Below are positions 34,391 to 43,002 of a stretch of DNA of 64,000 nucleotides, piece after piece. Each line of letters starts with the position of its first letter. Position 1 is the stretch's first letter. This stretch comes from M55B127 sp035269185. Its GTDB lineage: Bacteria > Bacillota > Halanaerobiia > Halanaerobiales > M55B127. Location: positions 23,487 to 87,486 of the forward strand of contig CAYSHP010000004.1 in the NCBI GenBank assembly GCA_964430875.1. The letters are read 5' to 3'. The notes beneath the pieces were generated by a model. It had not been told where the DNA came from. It did not search any database and saw only the letters and a program-made list of their open reading frames with translations. Both the position numbers and the translations under genes were made by a program.

Positions 34391-34897
34391 ATGGATATAT
34401 TGAGTATGGGTAAGTGGTCCCCTTATATAATAGGATTTTTAATTGGAGTATTAAGTTGGTTCTCATTTCTATTTTCCAAAAGACCAATTGGAGTTTCAAC
34501 AGCATTTGCTCGTTTAAGCGGTCTTTTAGAAAAGGCTTTCTTTGGACCTGATATTGAAAGAAAAGATTATTATAAAAAGTTTGCACCAACAGTTGATTGG
34601 GAAGTAATGCTTGTTATTGGAGTGATTTTAGGTTCTTTTATCTCCGCGACAATTTCAGGACAGTTCCAATTTGAATTAGTACCTTCAATGTGGATAAATG
34701 CCTTTGGTAATACTCCATTACTTAGAATTATAACAGCTCTCCTAGGAGGCTTTTTTGTTGGTCTGGGAGCCCGTTGGGCTGGAGGTTGTACAAGTGGTCA
34801 TGGTATAAGTGGAACCATGCAGTTAGCTATTAGCAGTTGGATTGCTCTGATATCTTTCTTTGTAGGTGGAGTAATAACTGCTAATCTCTTATATTAA
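34391..34897 (+). CDS. YeeE/YedE-family sulfur transporter, subunit 1
   Basis: A 168-residue membrane protein with about four helices. The family signature ARWAGGCTSGHGISG (Cys near residue 136) provides the cysteine that relays thiosulfate or sulfane sulfur through YeeE-type channels. Half-size YeeE proteins usually come in pairs (PmpA/PmpB-like), and the second half is encoded next. The ATG has GAAAGGAG upstream. Because a terminator-like hairpin precedes it, expression could be partly uncoupled from the MBL-rhodanese gene. Confidence 0.85.
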   Translation: MDILSMGKWSPYIIGFLIGVLSWFSFLFSKRPIGVSTAFARLSGLLEKAFFGPDIERKDYYKKFAPTVDWEVMLVIGVILGSFISATISGQFQFELVPSMWINAFGNTPLLRIITALLGGFFVGLGARWAGGCTSGHGISGTMQLAISSWIALISFFVGGVITANLLY

Positions 34898-34942
34898 TTA
34901 TTTTATAATAATATCTTTTTTATCGGAGGTGCTTAAATCAAT

Positions 34943-35479
34943 ATGACAAAACTAAGACATAATATCTTAGGATTATTAACCGGTTTGATCTTTGGATTCT
35001 TACTACAAAGAGGTGGATTAACAGATTATAATATCCTGGAAGGTCAATTACTATTACAGGATTTTACTGTATTTAAAGTAATTTTGACAGCCATTATTAC
35101 CGGTATGGTCGGTATTCATATTTTAAAATATTTAGGAAAAATTGAATTTAGTTTAAAAACTGGTTCAGTTGGATCTCTTGTAACAGGAGGATTACTTTTT
35201 GGAATTGGTTTTGGTCTTTTAGGATACTGTCCCGGTACAGTAGTTGGTGCTATTGGATCAGGATCTCTAGATGCCTTAATTGGAGGAGTGCCCGGGATGA
35301 TTTTAGGCGCTGGATTTTTTGCCAACATATATCCCAAAGTAAAAAGCAGTTTCTTAGAAAAACAGCAATTAAAGAAACTCAGTATAAAGGATTATTTTGA
35401 TATTAATGATTTAACCTTGGTTTCTTTAATTTCAATACTACTTATAGTTTTACTTTTAATATTTGAATTTATAGTATAA
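34943..35479 (+). CDS. YeeE/YedE-family sulfur transporter, subunit 2
   Basis: A 178-residue membrane protein with about five helices. It is the partner half of the preceding transporter, with the conserved GLLGYCPGTVVGAIGSG (Cys near residue 95) and the N-terminal LLTGLIFGFLLQRGGL that is typical of the second YeeE half. Together the two likely import thiosulfate or another sulfane-sulfur species for the rhodanese protein. ATG 34943 follows CGGAGGTG. A hairpin between this gene and the convergent flavodoxin gene ends the unit. Confidence 0.85.
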   Translation: MTKLRHNILGLLTGLIFGFLLQRGGLTDYNILEGQLLLQDFTVFKVILTAIITGMVGIHILKYLGKIEFSLKTGSVGSLVTGGLLFGIGFGLLGYCPGTVVGAIGSGSLDALIGGVPGMILGAGFFANIYPKVKSSFLEKQQLKKLSIKDYFDINDLTLVSLISILLIVLLLIFEFIV

Positions 35480-35483
35480 TATA

Positions 35484-35530
35484 TTAACCTGGACTTCATA
35501 TAATAGAGAAGACCAGGTTAATTTTATATT
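35484..35530. terminator. Hairpin terminator between convergent genes
   Basis: TTAACCTGG / CCAGGTTAA, 9-bp stem with a 20-base loop, followed on the plus strand by TTTTAT. Confidence 0.65.
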
Positions 35531-35545
35531 TATATAACAGCCAAA

Positions 35546-36082
35546 CTATAATTTAGATACCAATTTTTTTGTTTTTTCTTTAATTATTTTTAAATCTTGT
35601 TCATCAGGTAGTCCTCTAATATCACCCATTTTACCCTGAGTGCTATATTTTTTAGAACCAACCATTTCACTTAAAATATACCATTCATCTAAAATCTCAA
35701 AACCAAGATGTTCAAAAAATTGACCAATGTACTTTACAACGGGAATAGCTTCATTTTTACCGGTATGAGGACCGGAGTAAGTACAAAACACTAATGCATT
35801 TCGCCCTTCGACTTTTGGAGCTTTTAATTTCACATAACCTTCTTGTTCATATTTATCAAATTTGTCTTCCAAAAATTTTTGCATATCTTTCGGTGGCATC
35901 CAATTATAGGATGGAGCACCTATACAGACTAAGTCATAATCTAATAAATCAAGTTCATAGGCTTCAGCCACTTCTTTAATTGTTACATTAACTTCTTTCT
36001 CTTTTAATCCCTCATAAACTGTTTTAGCAACTTTCTTTGTATTACCCGTATTAGAAAAGTATATAATTATTGCGTCCTTCAA
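35546..36082 (-). CDS. Flavodoxin-family protein
   Basis: A 178-residue flavodoxin-like protein. The phosphate-binding loop of FMN is FSNTGNTKKVAK near residues 9-20, with the later loops GAPSYNWMPP and CTYSGPHTGKNEA flanking the flavin. It may serve as a low-potential electron carrier or a flavin reductase partner. Extra length relative to short flavodoxins (about 140) comes from a C-terminal extension with DEWYILSEM. The start is taken as TTG at 36082, because AAAGGAGTTGAT lies just upstream on the minus strand; the more distal ATG (36115) has no site. Confidence 0.82.
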   Translation of the reverse strand: MKDAIIIYFSNTGNTKKVAKTVYEGLKEKEVNVTIKEVAEAYELDLLDYDLVCIGAPSYNWMPPKDMQKFLEDKFDKYEQEGYVKLKAPKVEGRNALVFCTYSGPHTGKNEAIPVVKYIGQFFEHLGFEILDEWYILSEMVGSKKYSTQGKMGDIRGLPDEQDLKIIKEKTKKLVSKL

Positions 36083-36120
36083 AATATCAACTCCTTTAAA
36101 ATATTTTTTTATCAAATATT

Positions 36121-36136
36121 AACAAATAAATTTGTT
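36121..36136. promoter_or_regulatory. Palindromic operator candidate between flavodoxin and DUF1385 genes
   Basis: Perfect inverted repeat AACAAAT-AA-ATTTGTT, extended by flanking ATAT on both sides, 39 bases upstream of the flavodoxin start in a divergent intergenic region. The target regulator is unknown. Confidence 0.35.
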
Positions 36137-36272
36137 CATATCTAAGAATAAATATAGAGGTAAATAAAGTTATTTATCGAAATAAATATTTAGAAAGCTA
36201 ACTTATAATCTATTATATAAAAGAACTAGTAAAATTGAAAATTATATTTATACTAAGGAGTGTAGAAATTAG

Positions 36273-37025
36273 ATGAATAACAAAGATCAAATAGGGGGCA
36301 GAGCTTATAGTAATGGACTTAGACTACAAAATAAAAAATTGTCAGTAAAAGTCTATTATGATAAAAATGATAATTTAAGAATTGAAAGTAGTCCTGTTAA
36401 AGTACATAAATATATGAAATATCTTAAAAAGATTCCGTTTATTAGAGGAATAGCAAGTCTTTTTATTGCTGTTTTTTCTTTTTTGAAGGAAATATTTAAA
36501 AATCCTTTAAAATACTGGTTTATCTTTTTGATTGTAATTGCTGATATAACTTATATGTTAATACCTGATTCTACAAATATTGTATATCAAGAAATATTTT
36601 TATTAATTTATCTGGCAATTCCTGTTGCTCTCTTTTTTATTTTTAGAAATAATGTGTCAGATGTGTTTAAGTTCCACGGAGCAGAACACAAAGCTGTTAA
36701 CTATTATGAAGATGATTTTAAGGGAAATATTGCTTCTTATTCAAGAATACACCGTAGATGTGGAAGCAATATAGTCTTTTATTATATTATCATCTCAATT
36801 CTAACTAGTTTTATCAATTTAGGTTTAAATATTTATTTAAGACAACTAATAATTTTAGGAATTTCTTATGAAATTTTAAATATTACACCAAAGAAATTTC
36901 TGTTTTTACCTTCTTTATTTCAAAAAATAGTAACAAAAGAACCTGAACAAAGACAATTAAAAGCTGCTAAACTTGCTTTACAAGCCTTACTTTTTGAAAG
37001 TAATCATAATGAAAAAATTAAATAA
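36273..37025 (+). CDS. DUF1385 membrane protein (YqhQ-like)
   Basis: A 250-residue protein with four or so membrane helices. Family marks are GGRAYSNGLRLQNKKLSV near the N-terminus, KFHGAEHKAVNYYEDD (His/Glu-rich, about residues 133-148) and SRIHRRCGSNIVFYYII. DUF1385 is widespread in Bacillota; I know no established function. The HGAEHK and HRRCG motifs suggest a metal-dependent membrane enzyme, which is inference. ATG 36273 follows AAGGAG at an ordinary distance. It is 68 bases before fbp with no terminator seen between. Confidence 0.82.
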   Translation: MNNKDQIGGRAYSNGLRLQNKKLSVKVYYDKNDNLRIESSPVKVHKYMKYLKKIPFIRGIASLFIAVFSFLKEIFKNPLKYWFIFLIVIADITYMLIPDSTNIVYQEIFLLIYLAIPVALFFIFRNNVSDVFKFHGAEHKAVNYYEDDFKGNIASYSRIHRRCGSNIVFYYIIISILTSFINLGLNIYLRQLIILGISYEILNITPKKFLFLPSLFQKIVTKEPEQRQLKAAKLALQALLFESNHNEKIK

Positions 37026-37093
37026 ATATTACTAAATTATTCCAATATGAGCCATAATATAATAATAAAATAATATATTTAGGGGTGTGGTTT

Positions 37094-39040
37094 ATGGAAA
37101 ATATCGAATATCTTAAACTTTTATCTAATCAGTTTCCCAATGTTCCAGCCGTTAGTACTGAAATCATCAATTTAAAAGCAATATTAAATCTTCCCAAAAG
37201 TACCGAACATTTTTTAACTGATTTACATGGAGAACACGAAGCTTTTCAGCACATGTTAAGAACCGCTTCGGGTTTAATAAAGTATCAAATAGAACAAATA
37301 TTTAATGATGAAATAAGTAGAAAAGAAAAAAATGAATTAGCAACACTCATTTATTATCCAGAAGAAAAAATTAATTCTTTAAAAACCGAAGATGAGGATT
37401 TACCAAAAGATTGGTATATAACTTCTTTAAATCGAATTGTAAAACTATGTAAGGAAGTTTCTTCAATCTATACTCGTTCTAAGGTAAGAAAAGCCTTACC
37501 AGAAAAATTTGCTTATATTATTGAAGAACTTCTTCATTTAAAAGAAGATGAACCTAATAAAAAAGAATATCATGACAAAATCATATCTACTATCATTGAT
37601 ATTGGGCAGGCAGAAAGTTTCATAATCTCACTGGCAGATCTAATACAAACTTTTGCTGTTGATAAGTTACATATCATTGGTGATATCTTTGATAGGGGAC
37701 CTAACCCACATAAGATAATAGAAGAATTAAAAACCCATCATAACTGTGATATTCAATGGGGTAACCATGATATATTATGGATGGGAGCTGCTTTAGGGCA
37801 AAAAGCACTTTTAGCGACTGCTATTAGGGTAACACTAAGGTACGGTCATTTAGAGCTCTTAGAAGAGGATTATGGTCTTAATATGAGGCCCTTAGCAAGA
37901 TTAGCCAGCACATTCTATAAGGATGAAGAAATCAATGAAGAATTTGCTCCAAAATTAATGGGACATGATCTAGATGAAAAGGAAAAAAGTATCATAGCGA
38001 AGATGCATAAAGCAATTGCAATTATTCAATTTAAATTAGAAGGAAATTTAATTGAAAAAAGACCTGAATTTAAAATGAATTTACCTCATTATTTAAATAA
38101 AATAAATTACGAAAAAGGAACAATCCAACTAAATGGTCAAAAATATGAATTAACGGATAAATTTTTTCCTACTATAAGTCCTGAAGATCCCTATAGATTT
38201 AATCCGCAAGAAGAGGAAGTTATTAATCAGTTAAGCCAATCTTTTAAAAATAACGATAAATTACAAAATGATATAAGGTATTTATTTAATAATGGTAGTA
38301 TGTATCTTAAATACAATGATAATCTCTTATACCATGGTTGTGTACCCTTAAAAGAAAACTGGGAATTTTCAAGTATAGAAATAGACAATAAAAAATATAA
38401 TGGCAAAGAATTACTAGATTATTTTGATGATATTATTAGAAAAAGTTATTCTTATAAATATGAAGAAATTGATTATAGGGATTGGTTATGGTATCTATGG
38501 AGAGGAAAACTATCACCTTTATTTGGAAAAGATAAAATGACAACCTTTGTTCGATATTTTACAGAAAATAAATCATTACACAAAGAAACTGAAAATCCTT
38601 ATTATAAAGCAAGAGATGAAGAAAGTATCTGTGATAAAATATTAGAAGAATTTAACTTAGATACTGATACTGGTCATATAATTAACGGCCATACTCCAGT
38701 AAAAGAACTACATGGAGAAAAACCAGTTAAAGGCAATGGCAAACTATTTGTAATAGATGGAGGTATCTCAGCAGCTTATCAAAGAAAAACTGGGATAGCC
38801 GGTTATACCTTAACCTATAATTCTTATGAAATGAGATTAATATACCATAAACCATTTATTTCAAAAGATATCGCAGTAATGGAGGGCAATGATTCCGTTT
38901 CTTCTAATAGAGTAGTAAAATTTGAAAATAAAAAGAAAATTGTTGATACCGACATTGGAAATAAACTTAAAAGAAAAGTAGATAATCTAATGGAACTACT
39001 AAATGCTTATAATAAAGGAATTATTAAAGAAAAATATTAA
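37094..39040 (+). CDS. fbp: Fructose-1,6-bisphosphatase, class III
   Basis: A 648-residue class III FBPase of the type first known from Bacillus, a metallophosphoesterase-fold enzyme that hydrolyses fructose 1,6-bisphosphate in gluconeogenesis. Landmarks are FLTDLHGEHEAFQHML (Asp/His metal site), HIIGDIFDRGPNPHKIIE, QWGNHDILWMGAA, GHTPVKELHGEKPVKGNG and FVIDGGISAAYQ. Length is normal for the family. ATG 37094 is used with AGGGGTG upstream; an in-frame GTG three codons earlier lies in that site. A long perfect hairpin follows the stop. Confidence 0.95.
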   Translation: MENIEYLKLLSNQFPNVPAVSTEIINLKAILNLPKSTEHFLTDLHGEHEAFQHMLRTASGLIKYQIEQIFNDEISRKEKNELATLIYYPEEKINSLKTEDEDLPKDWYITSLNRIVKLCKEVSSIYTRSKVRKALPEKFAYIIEELLHLKEDEPNKKEYHDKIISTIIDIGQAESFIISLADLIQTFAVDKLHIIGDIFDRGPNPHKIIEELKTHHNCDIQWGNHDILWMGAALGQKALLATAIRVTLRYGHLELLEEDYGLNMRPLARLASTFYKDEEINEEFAPKLMGHDLDEKEKSIIAKMHKAIAIIQFKLEGNLIEKRPEFKMNLPHYLNKINYEKGTIQLNGQKYELTDKFFPTISPEDPYRFNPQEEEVINQLSQSFKNNDKLQNDIRYLFNNGSMYLKYNDNLLYHGCVPLKENWEFSSIEIDNKKYNGKELLDYFDDIIRKSYSYKYEEIDYRDWLWYLWRGKLSPLFGKDKMTTFVRYFTENKSLHKETENPYYKARDEESICDKILEEFNLDTDTGHIINGHTPVKELHGEKPVKGNGKLFVIDGGISAAYQRKTGIAGYTLTYNSYEMRLIYHKPFISKDIAVMEGNDSVSSNRVVKFENKKKIVDTDIGNKLKRKVDNLMELLNAYNKGIIKEKY

Positions 39041-39083
39041 TAATTATTTTATCTATAATTTAATGTTTATAATCAATATTAAC

Positions 39084-39120
39084 TTTAAAGGGTCAGTTCA
39101 AATTGAACTGACCCTTTAAA
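39084..39120. terminator. Bidirectional terminator between fbp and DUF2892
   Basis: Perfect 18-bp stem TTTAAAGGGTCAGTTCAA / TTGAACTGACCCTTTAAA with a one-base loop on paper, between convergent genes. The outer AAA/TTT arms act as the T-run in either direction. Confidence 0.88.
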
Positions 39121-39122
39121 TA

Positions 39123-39320
39123 TTAACCGAACTTTTTATTTCCTTTTTTTGTAGATGTATTTATAACTGAATAAAGAGGACACCAGCCCGAAGCAGCTGT
39201 AAAAATAGGTATAATTCCAATAGCTCCCCACCAGCTATTATAAAGTATACCAACACCAATAATTACAATACCCAAAATATACCTAATAATCTTATCAGTC
39301 TTACCAACATTATTCTTCAT
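39123..39320 (-). CDS. DUF2892 (YgaP-type) small membrane protein
   Basis: A 65-residue membrane protein. NVGKTDKIIRYILGIVIIGV and the terminal GWCPLYSVINTST pattern, with a cysteine before Pro-Leu-Tyr, are the DUF2892 signature. This domain is found alone or fused to rhodanese in YgaP, so a link with sulfur transfer is possible, but the rhodanese genes here are 5 kb away. Two helices form a hairpin. The start on the minus strand has AAGGAGGGA upstream. Confidence 0.85.
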   Translation of the reverse strand: MKNNVGKTDKIIRYILGIVIIGVGILYNSWWGAIGIIPIFTAASGWCPLYSVINTSTKKGNKKFG

Positions 39321-39499
39321 ATATATTCCCTCCTTCTTTTATTAGCCTACTTTATTATATCAAAAAATGTAAATTATATATGTAAGTTAATTAACTAGTC
39401 AAAAGAATATAAAACCAATCTATCAAAAGTTAAATATTAAGAATTTATTAAGAAACAATAAATTTAACATTAATCTTATTAAATATATTAAAATATTGA

Positions 39500-39528
39500 T
39501 TGACATAAATTAATAATTTTAATATAAT
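39500..39528 (+). promoter_or_regulatory. Perfect consensus sigma-A promoter of the second exporter operon
   Basis: TTGACA (39500-39505), exactly 17 bases, TATAAT (39523-39528). Start of transcription near 39535 falls inside a set of repeated GTGCA motifs, suggesting that a strong promoter is held in check by a repressor. Confidence 0.85.
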
Positions 39529-39530
39529 AT

Positions 39531-39566
39531 TAGTGCATTATGTTAATAGTGCACTTATTCTTGTGC
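39531..39566 (+). promoter_or_regulatory. Operator candidate: repeated TAGTGCA motifs at the transcription start
   Basis: TAGTGCA occurs at 39531-39537 and 39547-39553, 16 bases apart. The same bases give an inverted repeat AGTGCA / TGCACT (39532-39555). A third GTGCAT lies near 39561. The spacing fits one or two helical turns and position over the start site suggests repression. No regulator gene is adjacent. Confidence 0.45.
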
Positions 39567-39599
39567 ATAAATTCTCAAAATAGAAAGGAAGTTGTTTTT

Positions 39600-41054
39600 A
39601 TGAAAAAGAAAATATTAATCATTTTAATAGTAATATGTATTATAGGAGGGGGATTATACTACTTCTTTGGTAGAAGTAGTGCTGAAAATTCTTCAGCAAA
39701 TATTTTAAAAGTAAAACAACAGGTTTTAAAACCTGATGAAATAACAACTAAGGTAAGTGCTGATGGCAATATAAAGACAAAAAATGAAAAAAATGTTAAA
39801 ATTAAAATCAATGGTCTTGTTAAAGAAGTTTATATTGAAGAAGGAGATAAAGTAAATAAAGATGATAAAATTATTCAATTAGAAGAAGAACAGCTACAGA
39901 AAACTTTAGAAAATGCTGAATTGAATCTTAGAGAAGCAAAAAATAATTATAATCAATTGAAAAATAGATTCAAAAATCAAAATGAACTTAATGAACTCAA
40001 ATTAAAAGAAGCTAATAAAAATTTAGAAATAGCAGTTTTAACCAGAGATAAAGAAAAGATAAATTTAGAAAATAAAAAACATGAACTTAAAGAACAAATT
40101 ACCGAATCTAAAAATGAGTTGGATAATTTAAAATCCAAACTAAGTAATAAAGAATATTTATATAATAATGGAGCAATCCCTGAAGTAGAATTGAATAACT
40201 TAAGAGAAAATTATGATAAAACTAAGCAAAAATATGAGAGTTTAAAACACAAATTAGAAGTACTTATTGAAAAAACAATACCCAACACCTTAAACCTGGC
40301 CAATCTTAAAGTAGAAAATGCTATAAATAATTTAGAACTTTTAAAAACAAGTAACAAAAATAATCAGGTAACCAAAAACGATATAGAAGCAGCTAATATC
40401 AAAGTTATTAAATCTAAACAAGAAATAGAAAATATCGAAAGTAATTTAGATAAATTACTAGTTAGTTCACCCTTATCCGGTACAGTAGTTAATATGGAAA
40501 TTAAAGCAGGTGATAAGGTTGTAGAAGGTAATACTGTAGCAAAAATTGCAGATATTGAAAACTTAATAGCAGAAATTATGGTAGATGAAATAGATATTAA
40601 TGACATAGAAATTGGTCAAAAAGCTTATATTACTAGTGATTCTTTTGAAGAAAGATTAATAGGAGAAATTGTATATACAGCTCCGGTTAGTACTAAAGTG
40701 GGTAATATCAATAAATATAAAACAAAGGTTGAAATTGAGAACAATCAAGGTGTAGTTAAACCAGGAATGTTTGTTAATGCAGAAATTATAACTAATCATA
40801 AAGAAAATGTTTTAACAGTACCTTCTATAGCAGTAATTGGTGAAACTCAAAAATATGTTTACCTTAACAAAGCAGGAAAAGCAGTTAAAAAAGAAGTCAA
40901 AGTGGGCTTAAAAAACCTTAATAAAGTAGAAGTAAGGGGAATCGAAGCAGGATCCGAAGTTATTATTGGACCTTTCACTACTTTAAAAGCGCTTAAAGAT
41001 GGTACCTCGGTTCAAAATATTGATGACTTGCAAGAAAGGAAGGGTTCCCAATGA
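39600..41054 (+). CDS. HlyD/MacA-family membrane-fusion protein
   Basis: A 484-residue adaptor with an N-terminal membrane anchor (about 5-20), a lipoyl half-motif (IKINGLVKEVYIEEGDKV), a long coiled-coil hairpin (about 95-280, dense in Lys/Glu/Asn), the second lipoyl half (SPLSGTVVNMEIKAGDKVVE) and a beta-barrel plus membrane-proximal region. It should link the MacB-like transporter to an outer-membrane channel. ATG 39600 follows AAGGAAG; an upstream in-frame ATG (39540) is at the start site of transcription and has no ribosome site. The ATPase gene overlaps its stop by 4 bases. Confidence 0.88.
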   Translation: MKKKILIILIVICIIGGGLYYFFGRSSAENSSANILKVKQQVLKPDEITTKVSADGNIKTKNEKNVKIKINGLVKEVYIEEGDKVNKDDKIIQLEEEQLQKTLENAELNLREAKNNYNQLKNRFKNQNELNELKLKEANKNLEIAVLTRDKEKINLENKKHELKEQITESKNELDNLKSKLSNKEYLYNNGAIPEVELNNLRENYDKTKQKYESLKHKLEVLIEKTIPNTLNLANLKVENAINNLELLKTSNKNNQVTKNDIEAANIKVIKSKQEIENIESNLDKLLVSSPLSGTVVNMEIKAGDKVVEGNTVAKIADIENLIAEIMVDEIDINDIEIGQKAYITSDSFEERLIGEIVYTAPVSTKVGNINKYKTKVEIENNQGVVKPGMFVNAEIITNHKENVLTVPSIAVIGETQKYVYLNKAGKAVKKEVKVGLKNLNKVEVRGIEAGSEVIIGPFTTLKALKDGTSVQNIDDLQERKGSQ

Positions 41055-41764
41055 TTAAAATAAATAATATAGATAAAATATATGGTACGGGAGAAATAGC
41101 CGTAAATGCCTTAAAAGATGTTTCCTTAAGTATTAAACCAGGCGAATTTTTAGCAATAATGGGACCATCTGGATCTGGCAAATCTACCCTTATGAATATA
41201 TTAGGATGCTTAGACCGTCCTACAGATGGTGAATACTATTTAGATGGAACCGATGTGAGTCAACTTACTGAAAAAAAGCTTGCTCATATCAGAAATCGCA
41301 AAATTGGCTTTATTTTTCAGACCTTTAACCTTTTACCTAGATTATCTGCCTTAAAAAATGTAGAACAGCCAATGATCTATAGTGGGATAAATAGAAAAAA
41401 CAGATTAGAAATAGCTAAACAAGCCTTAGTCGATGTTGGATTAGGAGATCGTGTTGATCATAAACCTTCTGAATTATCAGGTGGGCAGAGACAAAGAGTT
41501 GCCATTGCTAGATCATTAGTTAATGAACCTCAGATTATTTTAGCAGATGAACCCACAGGTAACTTAGATTCTGAATCAGAAGAAGATATTTTAGAAATAT
41601 TAAAATCATTGAATAATAAAGATATTACTATTGTTATGGTTACACATGATACCCAAGTTGCTCACCATGCTCATCGTATTGTTCATTTTAAGGATGGAAG
41701 GTTAATTAAAGAAGAATTTCCACCGGAATATTCATCAGAATATAAAGAGGTGAAAACAGGTTGA
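41051..41764 (+). CDS. ABC transporter ATP-binding protein, MacB/LolD type
   Basis: A 237-residue ATPase with Walker A GPSGSGKST, Q-loop FIFQTFNLLPRLSA, signature ELSGGQRQRVAIAR, Walker B IILADEPTGNLD and switch His in VTHDTQVAHHAHR. Closest in style to MacB ATPase domains and YknY. It probably energises both downstream permeases as a heterodimer. It overlaps the adaptor gene by 4 bases (ATGA) and the next gene by 4 bases, the tight coupling expected for one complex. Confidence 0.92.
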   Translation: MIKINNIDKIYGTGEIAVNALKDVSLSIKPGEFLAIMGPSGSGKSTLMNILGCLDRPTDGEYYLDGTDVSQLTEKKLAHIRNRKIGFIFQTFNLLPRLSALKNVEQPMIYSGINRKNRLEIAKQALVDVGLGDRVDHKPSELSGGQRQRVAIARSLVNEPQIILADEPTGNLDSESEEDILEILKSLNNKDITIVMVTHDTQVAHHAHRIVHFKDGRLIKEEFPPEYSSEYKEVKTG

Positions 41765-42984
41765 ACTTTTTTGAATATTTCCGCTTGGCTTTAACTGAAA
41801 TCTTTAATAACAAAGCTCGTACATTTTTAACCCTAATTGGGATTGTAATTGGAATTGCAACTGTAATTTTAATTATATTTTTAATACAAGGGGCAGAAAC
41901 CTATATCATGTCCGAGTTAACAAAAGTAGCACCTATTGATCTATTTCAAGTACATAATAAATATGACTCTGATGCTAACCGGTGGATAGGTCAGATGACT
42001 TTTAAAGATATAGAAGCTATTAAAAAAAAGGCTGGCGGGAATATAAAAGCTATTGCACCTCGCTATATGAGTAGCGGAAAAATTAGATATGAAGGTAAAG
42101 AAGAGAACTTTAACATGATTTCAACTACACCCGATTTTCAAGATATATATGATTTAAAAACTTCCCAAGGTAGATTTTTAACAAACTTAGATTTAGAAAA
42201 TTTTAATAATATAATTGTTTTAGGATATGAAACTGCTGAAAATATTTTTGGTGAAGATAATCCGATTAATCAAAAAGTGAATATTGAAGGGTTAACATTT
42301 AGAGTGGTTGGTGTATTACCTAAAGATTATGAATCACCTTTATTCCCAGTTAGTGTTAATGACAACCGCGGCTTCATACCAATAACTGTATTAGAAAGAT
42401 TATATAATGCAGAAAATAGATTTAGCTTAATCATAAAAGTAAAGGATAGGAATAATTTATCTTTAGTTAAAAATGATGTCAAAAATATCTTAAATGCTAG
42501 ACATGGAATTACAAGTAGAGGTCAACCTAAATTTAATTTCTATGAAATGGCCAGTGGTTTAGAAATGATAAATATTGTTAAGATTGGTTTAATGGTTTTA
42601 CTGGGTGGTGTAGCCAGTATTACTTTATTAGTAGCAGGTATTGGAATCATGAATATTATGTTAGTCATTGTGGCAGAACGTACAAGAGAAATAGGTCTGA
42701 GAAAAGCAATCGGAGCCACTCGCAAAAATATTCTTTCACAATTTATTATTGAATCGATCATTTTATGTATTTTCGGTGGTATCTTTGGAATCGTATTTGG
42801 TTACTTAGGCTGTCAATTAGCTGCAAATATAGCCCAACAATATATAGATATTAGTTTATCAGTACCACTTTGGTCAATAATAGTATCTTTAATTTTTACA
42901 ACGGGGGTTGGCTTATTCTTTGGAATATATCCGGCTGCTAAGGCAGCTAAGATGGACCCTATTGAGGCTTTAAATTATGATTAG
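41761..42984 (+). CDS. ABC transporter permease, MacB type (first of pair)
   Basis: A 407-residue type VII permease. The N-terminal helix ARTFLTLIGIVIGIATVILI is followed by a large extracytoplasmic MacB_PCD domain (about 45-275). Three FtsX-type helices then carry NIMLVIVAERTREIGLRKAIGAT and the C-terminal PAAKAAKMDPIEAL. Start is TTG 41761 with GAGGTG upstream, overlapping the ATPase gene. The next gene is a homologous permease, so the transporter is likely a heterodimer (YknZ/two-permease style) rather than MacB's fused homodimer. The substrate is unknown. Confidence 0.9.
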   Translation: MNFFEYFRLALTEIFNNKARTFLTLIGIVIGIATVILIIFLIQGAETYIMSELTKVAPIDLFQVHNKYDSDANRWIGQMTFKDIEAIKKKAGGNIKAIAPRYMSSGKIRYEGKEENFNMISTTPDFQDIYDLKTSQGRFLTNLDLENFNNIIVLGYETAENIFGEDNPINQKVNIEGLTFRVVGVLPKDYESPLFPVSVNDNRGFIPITVLERLYNAENRFSLIIKVKDRNNLSLVKNDVKNILNARHGITSRGQPKFNFYEMASGLEMINIVKIGLMVLLGGVASITLLVAGIGIMNIMLVIVAERTREIGLRKAIGATRKNILSQFIIESIILCIFGGIFGIVFGYLGCQLAANIAQQYIDISLSVPLWSIIVSLIFTTGVGLFFGIYPAAKAAKMDPIEALNYD

Positions 42985-43002
42985 GAAAGGAGGTATTGTA
43001 AT

